In this document: positions 43,594 through 51,247 of the stretch, in pieces
Position numbering within the stretch: position 1 is the first letter of the stretch
Layout of the letters: the number at the start of each line of letters is the position of its first letter
NCBI GenBank assembly: GCA_034933245.1
Contig: JAYFNX010000014.1
Span: 84,045-148,044 of the forward strand
DNA from: Pelethousia sp034933245
Lineage (GTDB): Bacteria > Bacillota > Clostridia > Christensenellales > CAG-138
Direction: 5' to 3'
Length of the DNA: 64,000 nucleotides
Notes under the pieces: model-generated
Seen by the model: the letters and a program-made list of their open reading frames with translations, nothing else
The model's database searches: none
Told to the model about the DNA's origin: nothing
Made by a program: the position numbers and the translations under genes

Positions 43594-43621
43594 CAAATAG
43601 TTAGTTTAAACTAACTATTTG
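43594..43621. promoter_or_regulatory. 28-bp perfect palindrome, candidate metalloregulator operator
   Basis: A perfectly symmetric 28-bp site with core GTTAGTTTAAACTAAC, flanked by AAATA/TATTT. It begins right after the -10 box of the DUF2325 promoter, so a bound protein would block transcription. The TTAG...CTAA half-site pattern recalls DtxR/IdeR-family iron boxes; the owner is not in the window. Confidence 0.8.
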
Positions 43622-43650
43622 ATCCTATCATATGCTTCGTCCCTTGTCAA
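43622..43650 (-). promoter_or_regulatory. Promoter of the DUF2325 gene
   Basis: TTGACA (43650-43645), 17-base spacer, TAGGAT (43627-43622) on the minus strand. Confidence 0.75.
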
Positions 43651-43874
43651 GCAAAGGGTATGGGAAAAAGCGGCGGCGCCCATTTGTTTTTGATTTATCG
43701 TATATTTACTTGATCAATAATTTTTTAATTAAATCCATTTTTTATTCAATCAGGAACGAACGCGGCTTTTTTCAATACCGAGAGGGGCCCATAAAGTGAA
43801 GACGTGCAACAAGCGTTTGCGGAGCGGGAATCGGAACGAGCCTGAAAAGTATAGCGAAAAGAAGTACTACTATG

Positions 43875-43916
43875 AAAAGCGGGAAACCCCCTTATTTGGG
43901 TTTCCCCCGCTTTTTT
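43875..43916. terminator. Terminator after opine dehydrogenase operon
   Basis: AAAAGCGGGGAAACCC-like arm pairs with GGGTTTCCCCCGCTTTT (one bulge), T-run on the plus strand and A-run giving U on the minus strand; the minus-strand operon ends at 43982. Confidence 0.75.
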
Positions 43917-43981
43917 ATGTTCTACCGATCATTATGGAGAAAAGCGATTCCTTCCTCGAATCAATATTCTTCGTGTAGGCA

Positions 43982-45040
43982 TCAGATTCTTTTTAAAATC
44001 TCATCCTTCGTGAGTTTGGCCATTCCCGTCCGCTCCAGCGTAGCTCCTTCCCGGCTGTAATCAATCCCGGTAACTAAGCTTGCCAGGTTGATGCACAGGT
44101 TCATCACCGGCGTTTCCACTCCAGCGCACTTTCCTAAAGCGGCAGCCTCAACCAGAAGGTAAGGCACATCTTCGCGAACATACCGACTATCAAGCCCATA
44201 CCCTTTGACTTCTGTATACGGGCCTCTAGAAGAAGAAGCATACGCAGCCAGGGAGTCTAATCCCCGCTCGCCATAATACTGCACCAATTGGTCATAGGCG
44301 CTAGTAAGCTTAAGCCCAAATGCATTGCCAACAGAAAGCCGTTCGCTATCCAACCGCTCCATCAATCTTCCAACCGTGGGCGAAATGCCATCCGTATAGT
44401 GGTGAAACGACTGAGGATCTCGCTCCGCTGCCGCTATGTTTAGAAGCAGCGGCAGTGGATGTAGAGTTAGATTGATGTTATCAAGGCTCGTCTCCAGAAA
44501 ACTGCCTGCAGGTTGAAACACATCGAAGGTCTTGTTGAGCATCGCAATCGTATCGTGCATCCTTTTGGCGGGCTTCACTGCAAGTCTCACGCTGCTTTTC
44601 TTGTTTTGCATACAGATTGTATCTTTTCCCTGCATTTCGCAAACGCAAATAAATGAAGCAGCCTCACAGACGGTAACATCCACCGCCCTCTTCTGCATAT
44701 ATGCTGCAAAACCAATGGCGCCAAAGCAAGCAGGGAAGAATACTATCGTTTGTCCATCCCTTATAAAGGGCGCTGCTTGCTCAAAGATTTCCGCATGGAA
44801 CGAAGCAGTTGTTGCGATTACAAGGAGGTCCGAAAGCGAAATAGAATCATAACGATGTGTAATGGCAGCAAAATGGGCAGTGTAGGATTCCAAGCCAATC
44901 ACATGTATCTCTGCCGGCGCTCTCTGTGCTTCCTTGGCAACGGCGTCAACATAAACAACAGTGGCTCCCCGATTCGCGAACTGCGCAGCAACGCTAAGGG
45001 ATAGAGCCCCATTTCCTATCACAGTTACTCGCTGGTTCAT
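43982..45040 (-). CDS. Opine dehydrogenase-family protein (NAD/NADP octopine/nopaline dehydrogenase)
   Basis: 352 residues. N-terminal Rossmann fold VTVIGNGALSLSVAAQFANRG and C-terminal catalytic domain with the family His in NLTLHPLPLLLN. Enzymes of this group reductively join a 2-keto acid to an amino acid, or split such opines. The ATG overlaps the amidohydrolase stop (4 bases). Placed at the end of an operon with a tricarboxylate-type transporter and an amidohydrolase, it could act in uptake and breakdown of an opine-like compound; that is inference. Confidence 0.85.
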   Translation of the reverse strand: MNQRVTVIGNGALSLSVAAQFANRGATVVYVDAVAKEAQRAPAEIHVIGLESYTAHFAAITHRYDSISLSDLLVIATTASFHAEIFEQAAPFIRDGQTIVFFPACFGAIGFAAYMQKRAVDVTVCEAASFICVCEMQGKDTICMQNKKSSVRLAVKPAKRMHDTIAMLNKTFDVFQPAGSFLETSLDNINLTLHPLPLLLNIAAAERDPQSFHHYTDGISPTVGRLMERLDSERLSVGNAFGLKLTSAYDQLVQYYGERGLDSLAAYASSSRGPYTEVKGYGLDSRYVREDVPYLLVEAAALGKCAGVETPVMNLCINLASLVTGIDYSREGATLERTGMAKLTKDEILKRI

Positions 45041-46239
45041 TGCAGATTACACATCCATTTCTCGCTAACCAATTCGCCGGCAAGGAACACCCTTTCCACC
45101 GTTTCCAAATTGCACAAATCATCAAGCGGATTTTTTGCCAGTAGCACGAGATCTGCCGTTTTGCCGCATTCCACCGTGCCGAAGCGATCGTCATTTTTTA
45201 GGATCCTTGCGGCGTTGACCGTTGCGGTCTGCAACGCTTCATAGCTGCTCAACCCGCACGATTGCAGAATCAGCAATTCAGCCGGAACACTTCCGAGCGT
45301 ATCCGACCCGGCGCCAATCAGGATGCCGCGCGCATGTGCGTTTCTGATGCTTTCGCGCTGCGGATCGACAACCAATTCCCGCATCATGGCTGCGAGTTTT
45401 GCATTGCCGCTGCGTTCCTCCTTCTCGGCCACGGCGGTGATGCCGCTGGCTGTCGGCACATAATAGACACCGCGCTCCTGCATGATATCGAGAGCTTTTT
45501 CCGTCAGCACCGCCCCATGCTCAATGCCATCAACGCCCCCCCATAGCGCGTTCATTACGGGCAATTCTCCCATAGCATGAACGGTAACGCCTCTATTGTG
45601 GCTATGTGCTGCAACACATGCTGCGCGAATCTCCTCAACCGTAAATTCTGACCAGCCGGGATGTTCATGTTCCGGCATACCGCCAAGGCCGCCGCTCGCC
45701 ATGACCTTGATGAAATCCGCGCCGTATTTGATCTCCCGACGCACCGCCTGAAAAACGGCATCCGGACCGTCCACTTCAACCGCACCAACATAGCGATGCG
45801 TTTCATGGCCACCGGTCGTCGCGATGCCAAGCCCGCATACATACAGCCGCGGGCCGCGGATGATACCCGTCTGGATAGCGCTCTTCAGCGCGGAGGCGGT
45901 GCGGCCTACGGAACAAAGATCGCGCATGGTGGTGATACCGCGCAGCAGCTCATACCATGCGTTCCGCGCCGCATAAAGCATACGATGCGCATCGGAGCTG
46001 TTTTCAATGGCGGGAGCACCTTGCAGGAAAACGCCCGTGCCGCGCGAAAGATTCCTGCGGTTAATGTGCACGTGCAGATTGGCAAGCCCTGGGATCAAAT
46101 ATTTGCCCTGCGCACAGAACGTTTCCTCCCCCGTCAATTTTTCGCCTATTTCTGCAATGCATCCATTCTCTATCCGGATATCGCCGTTATACGGCGGGCG
46201 GCCGGTGCAGTCAATAATGTTGCAGTTTTGGATAATCAT
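45037..46239 (-). CDS. Amidohydrolase-family protein (imidazolonepropionase/prolidase-like)
   Basis: 400 residues. Metal site: ANLHVHINRRN (HxH) near residue 55; VKVMASGG-type Lys region in ADFIKVMASGGLGG; His ligands in VTVHAMGE and DGIEHGAVL; and the catalytic Asp in IGAGSDTLGS. This fits an active metal-dependent amidohydrolase of the group often called imidazolonepropionase-like or Xaa-Pro dipeptidase. Substrate unknown. The ATG at 46239 is used since the longer frame begins with TTG and lacks a ribosome site. Coupled to the opine dehydrogenase gene. Confidence 0.88.
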   Translation of the reverse strand: MIIQNCNIIDCTGRPPYNGDIRIENGCIAEIGEKLTGEETFCAQGKYLIPGLANLHVHINRRNLSRGTGVFLQGAPAIENSSDAHRMLYAARNAWYELLRGITTMRDLCSVGRTASALKSAIQTGIIRGPRLYVCGLGIATTGGHETHRYVGAVEVDGPDAVFQAVRREIKYGADFIKVMASGGLGGMPEHEHPGWSEFTVEEIRAACVAAHSHNRGVTVHAMGELPVMNALWGGVDGIEHGAVLTEKALDIMQERGVYYVPTASGITAVAEKEERSGNAKLAAMMRELVVDPQRESIRNAHARGILIGAGSDTLGSVPAELLILQSCGLSSYEALQTATVNAARILKNDDRFGTVECGKTADLVLLAKNPLDDLCNLETVERVFLAGELVSEKWMCNLQ

Positions 46240-46337
46240 ACTTATTGTTCTCCGTTCCAATAGGATTCGAATGTATTTTGTACGCGAAACAAACCCATTG
46301 TAATAATGGCATCCGATCCAAATATGCTTGCTAGCAT

Positions 46338-47030
46338 TTACTGGTCGGTAAAATCCTTCAACGCCTTTTCCGAGCCAGTAAATGACCGCTGAATAATGAT
46401 GCGCGCTTCTGCCAGATCGCTGTTTTCGATCGCTTGAATCAGCAATTCATGGTCATGATAGGTCGCATGCTGCACTTCGTATAGTTGTTCCACTTGTGGT
46501 TTATAACGTTGGAACATGTCATTAACAATCCTGCTAATCTCAACCATAATTTGATTTCCGCTGATTTCAGCCAGGCAGGCGTGGAATTCCATATCCACAT
46601 CATAGTAGCTACGTTCCGACATATGCTTTTCTATCATCTTCGCGTTGATAGAACGCAGCCGTTCAAGATCGGTTGCCGTAGCATTTTCAATTACAAGTTC
46701 AACTAAATCTTCTTCTATGAGAATACGCGCCTGATACAGATCACGCCCTTCCCATTTTTCAAGAAAAAGGGGCGTTAATCCTGCTCGAGCGGACATGGCC
46801 GAATTCGGTGCAACAATCATGGTATAATCACCGCGCATAACAAGCCCCAATCCGATCAGACGGTTGATGGCTTCCCGGATTGCCGGGCGTCCTACGCCAA
46901 GCTGCTCCGAGAGTTCCGTTTCGCTTGGAAGCCTCTCTCCCGGAGCGATTTCTCCGCTCACGATCTTCTCATAAATCTTGTTGGTTACGCGGTCCGTCAG
47001 ACTTGATTTTTGCACCTTTTCAAACACCAT
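46338..47030 (-). CDS. GntR-family regulator, FadR/FCD subfamily
   Basis: 230 residues. Winged helix at residues ~10-75 (IYEKIVSGEIAPGERLPS, then LGVGRPAIREAINRLIGLGL) and an all-helical FCD effector domain (YDVDMEFHACLAEISGNQIMVEI, then YHDHELLIQAIENSDLAEA, with the His metal ligands). The ATG at 47030 has AAGGAG 6 bases before it, and the stop of tctA is 10 bases upstream. It probably responds to the transported acid and represses the tct promoter at 50138-50166, where an ATTGT-N3-ACAAT palindrome lies. Confidence 0.9.
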   Translation of the reverse strand: MVFEKVQKSSLTDRVTNKIYEKIVSGEIAPGERLPSETELSEQLGVGRPAIREAINRLIGLGLVMRGDYTMIVAPNSAMSARAGLTPLFLEKWEGRDLYQARILIEEDLVELVIENATATDLERLRSINAKMIEKHMSERSYYDVDMEFHACLAEISGNQIMVEISRIVNDMFQRYKPQVEQLYEVQHATYHDHELLIQAIENSDLAEARIIIQRSFTGSEKALKDFTDQ

Positions 47031-47039
47031 ACTCACTCC

Positions 47040-48512
47040 TTAATCATCCGAAACTTTATCCTTAAAAATGGTAAACACCAACAGCATAATCAATCCGGCT
47101 ACCAGGGCGCTGATTGCAATAGGGTGTTCCACAATTCGCCCAAGGCCGATCGTTGCAGCCTGACGGAAGTAGTTTTCTATAGACTTTCCCAGCACGATAC
47201 CAAGCACCATGGGGGATATCGGGAAGTCCCCTTCTCTTGCAACAAAACCGATTAGACCAAATGCAAGCATGACCCACATATCAAACATCGAATACCGGAT
47301 TACAATTGTGCCCATCATGCAAAGGAACAATATGACCGGTGCAAGCCAGCGATAAGGTAAATTAGCCACCTTCACCCACATTTTAACTAAAGGAACATTC
47401 ATAATCAGTAAAATAATGTTTCCGATGGCAAAAGCGGCAATTACCGCTCCTGTAAGGTCAAGGTTGACCGTAAACATCAGCGGGCCAGGTACCACGCCCT
47501 GAATAATCAGGGCAGCGAGTACAATGGAAAGAACGGGGCCTGTCGGAATGCCCAGCGCAAGCAGGGGAATAAAGCCTGCCATGGCGGAAGAATTGTTTGC
47601 TGCTTCCGCACAGGCGCATCCTTCAATTGCTCCCTTCCCGATTTTATCTTTCTCTACAGATAGCTTCTTGTTCATAGAGTAGGAAATAAACGTACAGGCG
47701 GAAGGGGTTAGACCGGGCAGAATGCCGAGAGACGTACCAAATAGCGCGCCCCGAACGGCGGCTCCAAGCGAGAGCTTTGCCTCGCGTTTTGTAGGCCAAG
47801 TTCTCTGATACATATTCTCTCCACCAACAACAGTGGATGCATTATCTTTGATGCCCCGAAGCACTTCGGTGATGCCAAACAGCCCTACAACGATAGGAAC
47901 CACATCAAAACCTTGCAGTAGCTTGAACGAGCCGAAGGTAAACCGATAAGCATTCGTTGCGGAATCGCACCCGACCAAGGCTATCAGGATGCCGATAACG
48001 GCAGAAGCCAATCCCTTGGCAACAGATTTCCCAGATAGTCCGCAAGCGCAGCACATAGAAAACAGCATCAATGCCAGGTATTCAAAGGAGCCGAAAGAAA
48101 GTGCGAATTTGGCCAAAGCTGGGGCGAAAAATGCGAGGCAGAGAAGCGCAACCATTCCGCCGAAGAAGGAAGCAAACGCGCAAACAATCATCGTCGAGCC
48201 CGCCCGCCCCTGCTGCGCAAGGGGATATCCATCCATTGCCGTGGGAACGGCAGCGACTTCCCCGGGGATGTTTAGCAAAATTGCCGTAATGGAGCCGCCA
48301 TACATTGCGCCATAGTAGACAGCGCCCAGGCAGATAAGAATGCTCAGCGGCTCCAGTTTCAGCATGAAAGGAAACAGCAGCGCGACCGATGCGGTGGGCC
48401 CCAATCCCGGCAGTACGCCCACCATGTTGCCGAGAAAGCAACCAACGAGGGAAATAAGGATGTTCTGCCATGTAAATACGGCGCCAAAGCCTTCAATAAT
48501 CCATTCTAACAT
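47040..48512 (-). CDS. tctA: Tripartite tricarboxylate transporter large permease
   Basis: 490 residues with about 12 helices and the TctA signature: VGVLPGLGPTASVALLFPF at the N-terminus, GSITAILLNIPGEVAAVPTAMDGYPLAQQGRAG in parts, and a repeat of that pattern at LGILPGLTPSACTFISY. It moves the carboxylate captured by TctC using a cation gradient. It lies 15 bases after tctB. Length and motifs are complete. Confidence 0.95.
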   Translation of the reverse strand: MLEWIIEGFGAVFTWQNILISLVGCFLGNMVGVLPGLGPTASVALLFPFMLKLEPLSILICLGAVYYGAMYGGSITAILLNIPGEVAAVPTAMDGYPLAQQGRAGSTMIVCAFASFFGGMVALLCLAFFAPALAKFALSFGSFEYLALMLFSMCCACGLSGKSVAKGLASAVIGILIALVGCDSATNAYRFTFGSFKLLQGFDVVPIVVGLFGITEVLRGIKDNASTVVGGENMYQRTWPTKREAKLSLGAAVRGALFGTSLGILPGLTPSACTFISYSMNKKLSVEKDKIGKGAIEGCACAEAANNSSAMAGFIPLLALGIPTGPVLSIVLAALIIQGVVPGPLMFTVNLDLTGAVIAAFAIGNIILLIMNVPLVKMWVKVANLPYRWLAPVILFLCMMGTIVIRYSMFDMWVMLAFGLIGFVAREGDFPISPMVLGIVLGKSIENYFRQAATIGLGRIVEHPIAISALVAGLIMLLVFTIFKDKVSDD

Positions 48513-48527
48513 AGTTTCTTATTCCCT

Positions 48528-49079
48528 TCAAAAACCGAACAACCCGCGAGGGAACGCAATTCCCAGAGCAGGTGCTGCAAGCAGCAGGAAGGCAAGCACA
48601 ACAACCACCGTGATAACAGTAACCTTCCAAGAATTCTTCAGCAATGGGAGGTTAGCCAGCAGGTAGAAAGCGGATGCCAAGGCAAAGCCCAGCACCTTCA
48701 GAAGCAACGTATAGGCAACGAGCAACCCAAAGCTGAGCCACATATTCACCGCGTGTTGTTTCTCTTCTTGTGCCTGCGTGGTATCGGATGGCGTGGCATT
48801 GGCGTTTCTCTTTTCCGTAGCGGCCGTTTCCGTTGCGCGGGCACGCCTTCTATTCTTAAGAATTGTCATCAGTACTTCAAACAACAGCAATGCAAGCAGG
48901 ATAAGGCCCAAGATCATAATGAAGCCACTCGGGCCAGCGATCCATTTGGATGGCTGATACGTCTTCGTGATCCTGGCGCTTTCCCCGATCGCGAGACTTC
49001 CTGCTGCGACAAGCAGCAGGAAGTACCAATATCTTTTTAAAAACCCGATCAGGCTCTTCCTCGTATTTTTCATGCGCAT
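48528..49079 (-). CDS. tctB: Tripartite tricarboxylate transporter small permease (TctB)
   Basis: 183 residues with four membrane helices in the TctB/DUF1468 pattern (YWYFLLLVAAGSLAIGES; FIMILGLILLALLLFEVLM; LGFALASAFYLLANLPLL) and a charged Ala/Thr/Glu-rich loop in the middle. It is the small membrane subunit between TctC and TctA. Start is not certain: ATG at 49079 or 49073, neither with a strong ribosome site. Operon order C-B-A is standard. Confidence 0.88.
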   Translation of the reverse strand: MRMKNTRKSLIGFLKRYWYFLLLVAAGSLAIGESARITKTYQPSKWIAGPSGFIMILGLILLALLLFEVLMTILKNRRRARATETAATEKRNANATPSDTTQAQEEKQHAVNMWLSFGLLVAYTLLLKVLGFALASAFYLLANLPLLKNSWKVTVITVVVVLAFLLLAAPALGIAFPRGLFGF

Positions 49080-49088
49080 ATATGGTGT

Positions 49089-50072
49089 TTAGTCATTGCC
49101 CAGTGCAATCAGTTTTTGAGACAGTTCAACCTCATTCTTCAGATCTTCAAGCATATCTTCCCCTTCGGCATAATTCAATACGGCTCCGATCTGAGCAATA
49201 TCTGCAAGGAACTGTTCATCCTGAATCATTTTCTGGCAAGCTTCGCGAATGGTATTCTGCACATCCTCCGGCAGATCAGCAGAACCGGAGAAGCCGATCC
49301 AAAAGTCTGCATTAAGCGTTTCGAAGCCCAATTCCGCAGCGCAGGGAACATCCGGAAGAATGTCGAGGCGGCTGGATCCGCAAACGACCAGCGGTTTCAC
49401 CTGGCCGTCCTGCGCAAACGAGGGAACACCGGAAGCCGCACAACTGCCAAGCATGATATGTCCGCCCGCGATAGCCGCGAGAATATCTCCCCCGCCACTA
49501 TAGCGGAGTTCGGTCGTGTTTGCCGGATCAATACTGGATTCCATCATGAACTCCAGCACTGCGAAATTTGCAGCAGAACTCTTGCTGATACCGCCCCAGA
49601 TGAATTCTTTATCCGGATTGGCCTTGATCCATTCGCTGACATCGCGAATATCTTCCCAGCCCATATCCGGGCTGCCACAGAGCACCTGCGGGCCGCTCGC
49701 GATCCGGCAGATATAGGTGCGGTCTTCAAAAACATCGTAAGGCAATTCAGCCAGCGCCATCTGGAAGGAGCTCGACATGGCCTGATCGCCCATCAGGGTA
49801 TAGCCATCGGCTTGCGCATCCAGGACACTCTGCACTGCCGGAATGCCGCTTCCTCCAGTCGTATTAATTACATTTACAGGTACGGCAAGTTCTTCCTGCA
49901 GATACTTGCAAATCACGCGCAACAAAACATCGCCTCCTGAGCCGGCTCCGCCGGCGCAAACCACATCAATCGAACGCGAAGGATATGCTTTTTGTGTGCA
50001 CCCTACCAGTAATGTAACGCAAAGAAGCATCGCAATCAACAACAGTGCTAGAGTTTTCCTTTTCATTTTCAT
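49089..50072 (-). CDS. tctC: Tripartite tricarboxylate transporter binding lipoprotein (TctC/Bug)
   Basis: 327 residues. Lipoprotein signal with LLVGC lipobox (Cys25), then the Bug-family fold: YPSRSIDVVCAGGAGSGGDVL, VINTTGGSGIPAVQSVLDAQADGYTLMG in part, and FWIGFSGSADLPEDVQNTI. These proteins bind citrate-like or other carboxylates outside the cell. The ATG follows AGGAGGAAACC. First gene of the operon; the strong promoter at 50138-50166 lies 70 bases upstream. Confidence 0.93.
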   Translation of the reverse strand: MKMKRKTLALLLIAMLLCVTLLVGCTQKAYPSRSIDVVCAGGAGSGGDVLLRVICKYLQEELAVPVNVINTTGGSGIPAVQSVLDAQADGYTLMGDQAMSSSFQMALAELPYDVFEDRTYICRIASGPQVLCGSPDMGWEDIRDVSEWIKANPDKEFIWGGISKSSAANFAVLEFMMESSIDPANTTELRYSGGGDILAAIAGGHIMLGSCAASGVPSFAQDGQVKPLVVCGSSRLDILPDVPCAAELGFETLNADFWIGFSGSADLPEDVQNTIREACQKMIQDEQFLADIAQIGAVLNYAEGEDMLEDLKNEVELSQKLIALGND

Positions 50073-50137
50073 GGTTTCCTCCTAAATTTGAAATGTTTTG
50101 CGTCTTGTAGAAGCGTGACTGTATGGATGATGCTCTC

Positions 50138-50166
50138 AGTATAAACATTGTCTTACAATCTGTCAA
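50138..50166 (-). promoter_or_regulatory. Promoter of the tctCBA operon
   Basis: TTGACA (50166-50161), 17-base spacer, TATACT (50143-50138) on the minus strand. The spacer contains the palindrome at 50147-50159. Confidence 0.85.
50147..50159. promoter_or_regulatory. Candidate GntR (FCD) operator inside the tct promoter
   Basis: ATTGTCTTACAAT: ATTGT and ACAAT arms around three bases, between the -35 and -10 boxes. FCD-type GntR regulators commonly bind such short TTGT/ACAA palindromes; the operon encodes one. Confidence 0.6.
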
Positions 50167-50317
50167 TATTATTTTCTTACGTGTAATGCTCCATTTATAA
50201 TATATTGCGTGCAGATAGGCGGGAAATATATTTTAATTTGTATGGCTAGCAGCAGTCTTGCCCACCATCAAGAAAGCGTACAAATTGATGGAAGGTAACA
50301 CTGCTGGCCACACACAA

Positions 50318-50355
50318 ATATCGATTCGCCAAAGTTTCCGTTAGCGAATCGATAT
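50318..50355. repeat. 12-bp perfect inverted repeat
   Basis: ATATCGATTCGC and GCGAATCGATAT with a 14-base loop, just after the creatininase-family gene ends on the minus strand; no strong U-tract on that strand, so either a weak terminator or a structural element. Confidence 0.6.
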
Positions 50356-50375
50356 GTTTATTAATTATTCTTTTT

Positions 50376-51158
50376 TTACAAGTGATATTCGCTTGACCTG
50401 CCCAGCTTGGCGGTTTTAAACTCCTCAATAAACTCCGTTATATAATTTGCAACGGTTGTGAGCATTTCCTCACCCCATTCGGGTGTGGCGTCCTTTATGT
50501 CATCGGAACCGTACCAGCCGTTGGAGCTTACATCACCCACATCCCTTGGTATTGTGACGTTGATGCCTTTAAACCTGCCCAGCTTTAGGGATACACTTTC
50601 TATGTTTTCACTGACCCTTGCAAGGTTCTTCGGGTGCATTTGGTTTTTATCCACCAGGTCCGGGTTCACATACATTATGGCCGCGGTTTCCTCACCGCCG
50701 CCGTGTCCCCCGGCCCACTGGGGGTTGAGCTCCCCTGCTGCCATGCTCCACCAATTCACAACCGCGCTTACGGCGCCTTGTTTGCTCATAGCATAGCATA
50801 CGCTCTCTATGGCCGCACAGTTTCCGCCATGGCCGTTTACATATACGAATTTCCTCGCCCCAGCCGTATACAACCCCTGGGCAATTTTCAAAAGCACCTG
50901 CCTTAGCACCTCATCCCCCAACGATATGGTACCGGGAAATTGGGTAAAATAATCACAACTGCCAAAAGGCATAACAGGGGTGCAAAGCACATGGGTTTTT
51001 CCTTCTATAAGGCTTATGAGCTTTTGGGGTATAAGGGCATCTGTGCCAAGTGGTAAATGCTTGCCGTGGTTCTCCACGCTGCCTGTACCTATTACCACCG
51101 TATCATTTTCTTCAAAGTACGCTTTTACCTGTAGCCAAGTGGCCTCTTGCAGTTTCAT
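50376..51158 (-). CDS. Creatininase-family amidase
   Basis: 260 residues. Family motifs with metal ligands: GTGSVENHGKHLPLGTDAL near the N-terminus (Glu and His), VYVNGHGGNCAAIE in the middle, and AGGHGGGEETA with the essential His/Glu. Members hydrolyse cyclic or linear amides such as creatinine, or formamides in cofactor pathways. The ATG at 51158 follows AGGGAGGTCG; 14 upstream residues are rejected. Last gene of a peptide-transport cassette, separated from the oppA-type gene by a hairpin at 51190-51214. Confidence 0.9.
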   Translation of the reverse strand: MKLQEATWLQVKAYFEENDTVVIGTGSVENHGKHLPLGTDALIPQKLISLIEGKTHVLCTPVMPFGSCDYFTQFPGTISLGDEVLRQVLLKIAQGLYTAGARKFVYVNGHGGNCAAIESVCYAMSKQGAVSAVVNWWSMAAGELNPQWAGGHGGGEETAAIMYVNPDLVDKNQMHPKNLARVSENIESVSLKLGRFKGINVTIPRDVGDVSSNGWYGSDDIKDATPEWGEEMLTTVANYITEFIEEFKTAKLGRSSEYHL

Positions 51159-51189
51159 AGCGACCTCCCTACTGAACTTAATATGAATG

Positions 51190-51214
51190 GGGCAAGACAT
51201 TTTCTGTCTTGCCC
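51190..51214. repeat. Hairpin between oppA-type and creatininase genes
   Basis: GGGCAAGACA and TGTCTTGCCC, 10 bp, 5-base loop. No U-tract follows, so it is more likely an mRNA processing or stabilising hairpin than a terminator. Confidence 0.7.
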
Positions 51215-51247
51215 TTCAGTATGATGTTGGCCTTTAACAGGCTTTTA

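Larger units (their letters stand above)
43553..43981. other. Intergenic region between DUF2325 and opine dehydrogenase genes
   Basis: 430 bases. Holds the DUF2325 promoter and operator, an AT-rich stretch around 43690-43750, and the terminator at 43875-43916. The 60-codon open frame at 43796 overlaps the terminator hairpin and is not supported. Confidence 0.5.
50073..50375. other. Intergenic region upstream of tctC
   Basis: 303 AT-rich bases. Contains the tct promoter and operator, and a 12-bp perfect inverted repeat at 50318-50355. No gene found. Confidence 0.5.

Noticed and set aside
43796..43978. 60-codon plus-strand open frame.
   Set aside because: It overlaps the terminator hairpin of the opine dehydrogenase operon and encodes no recognisable protein.
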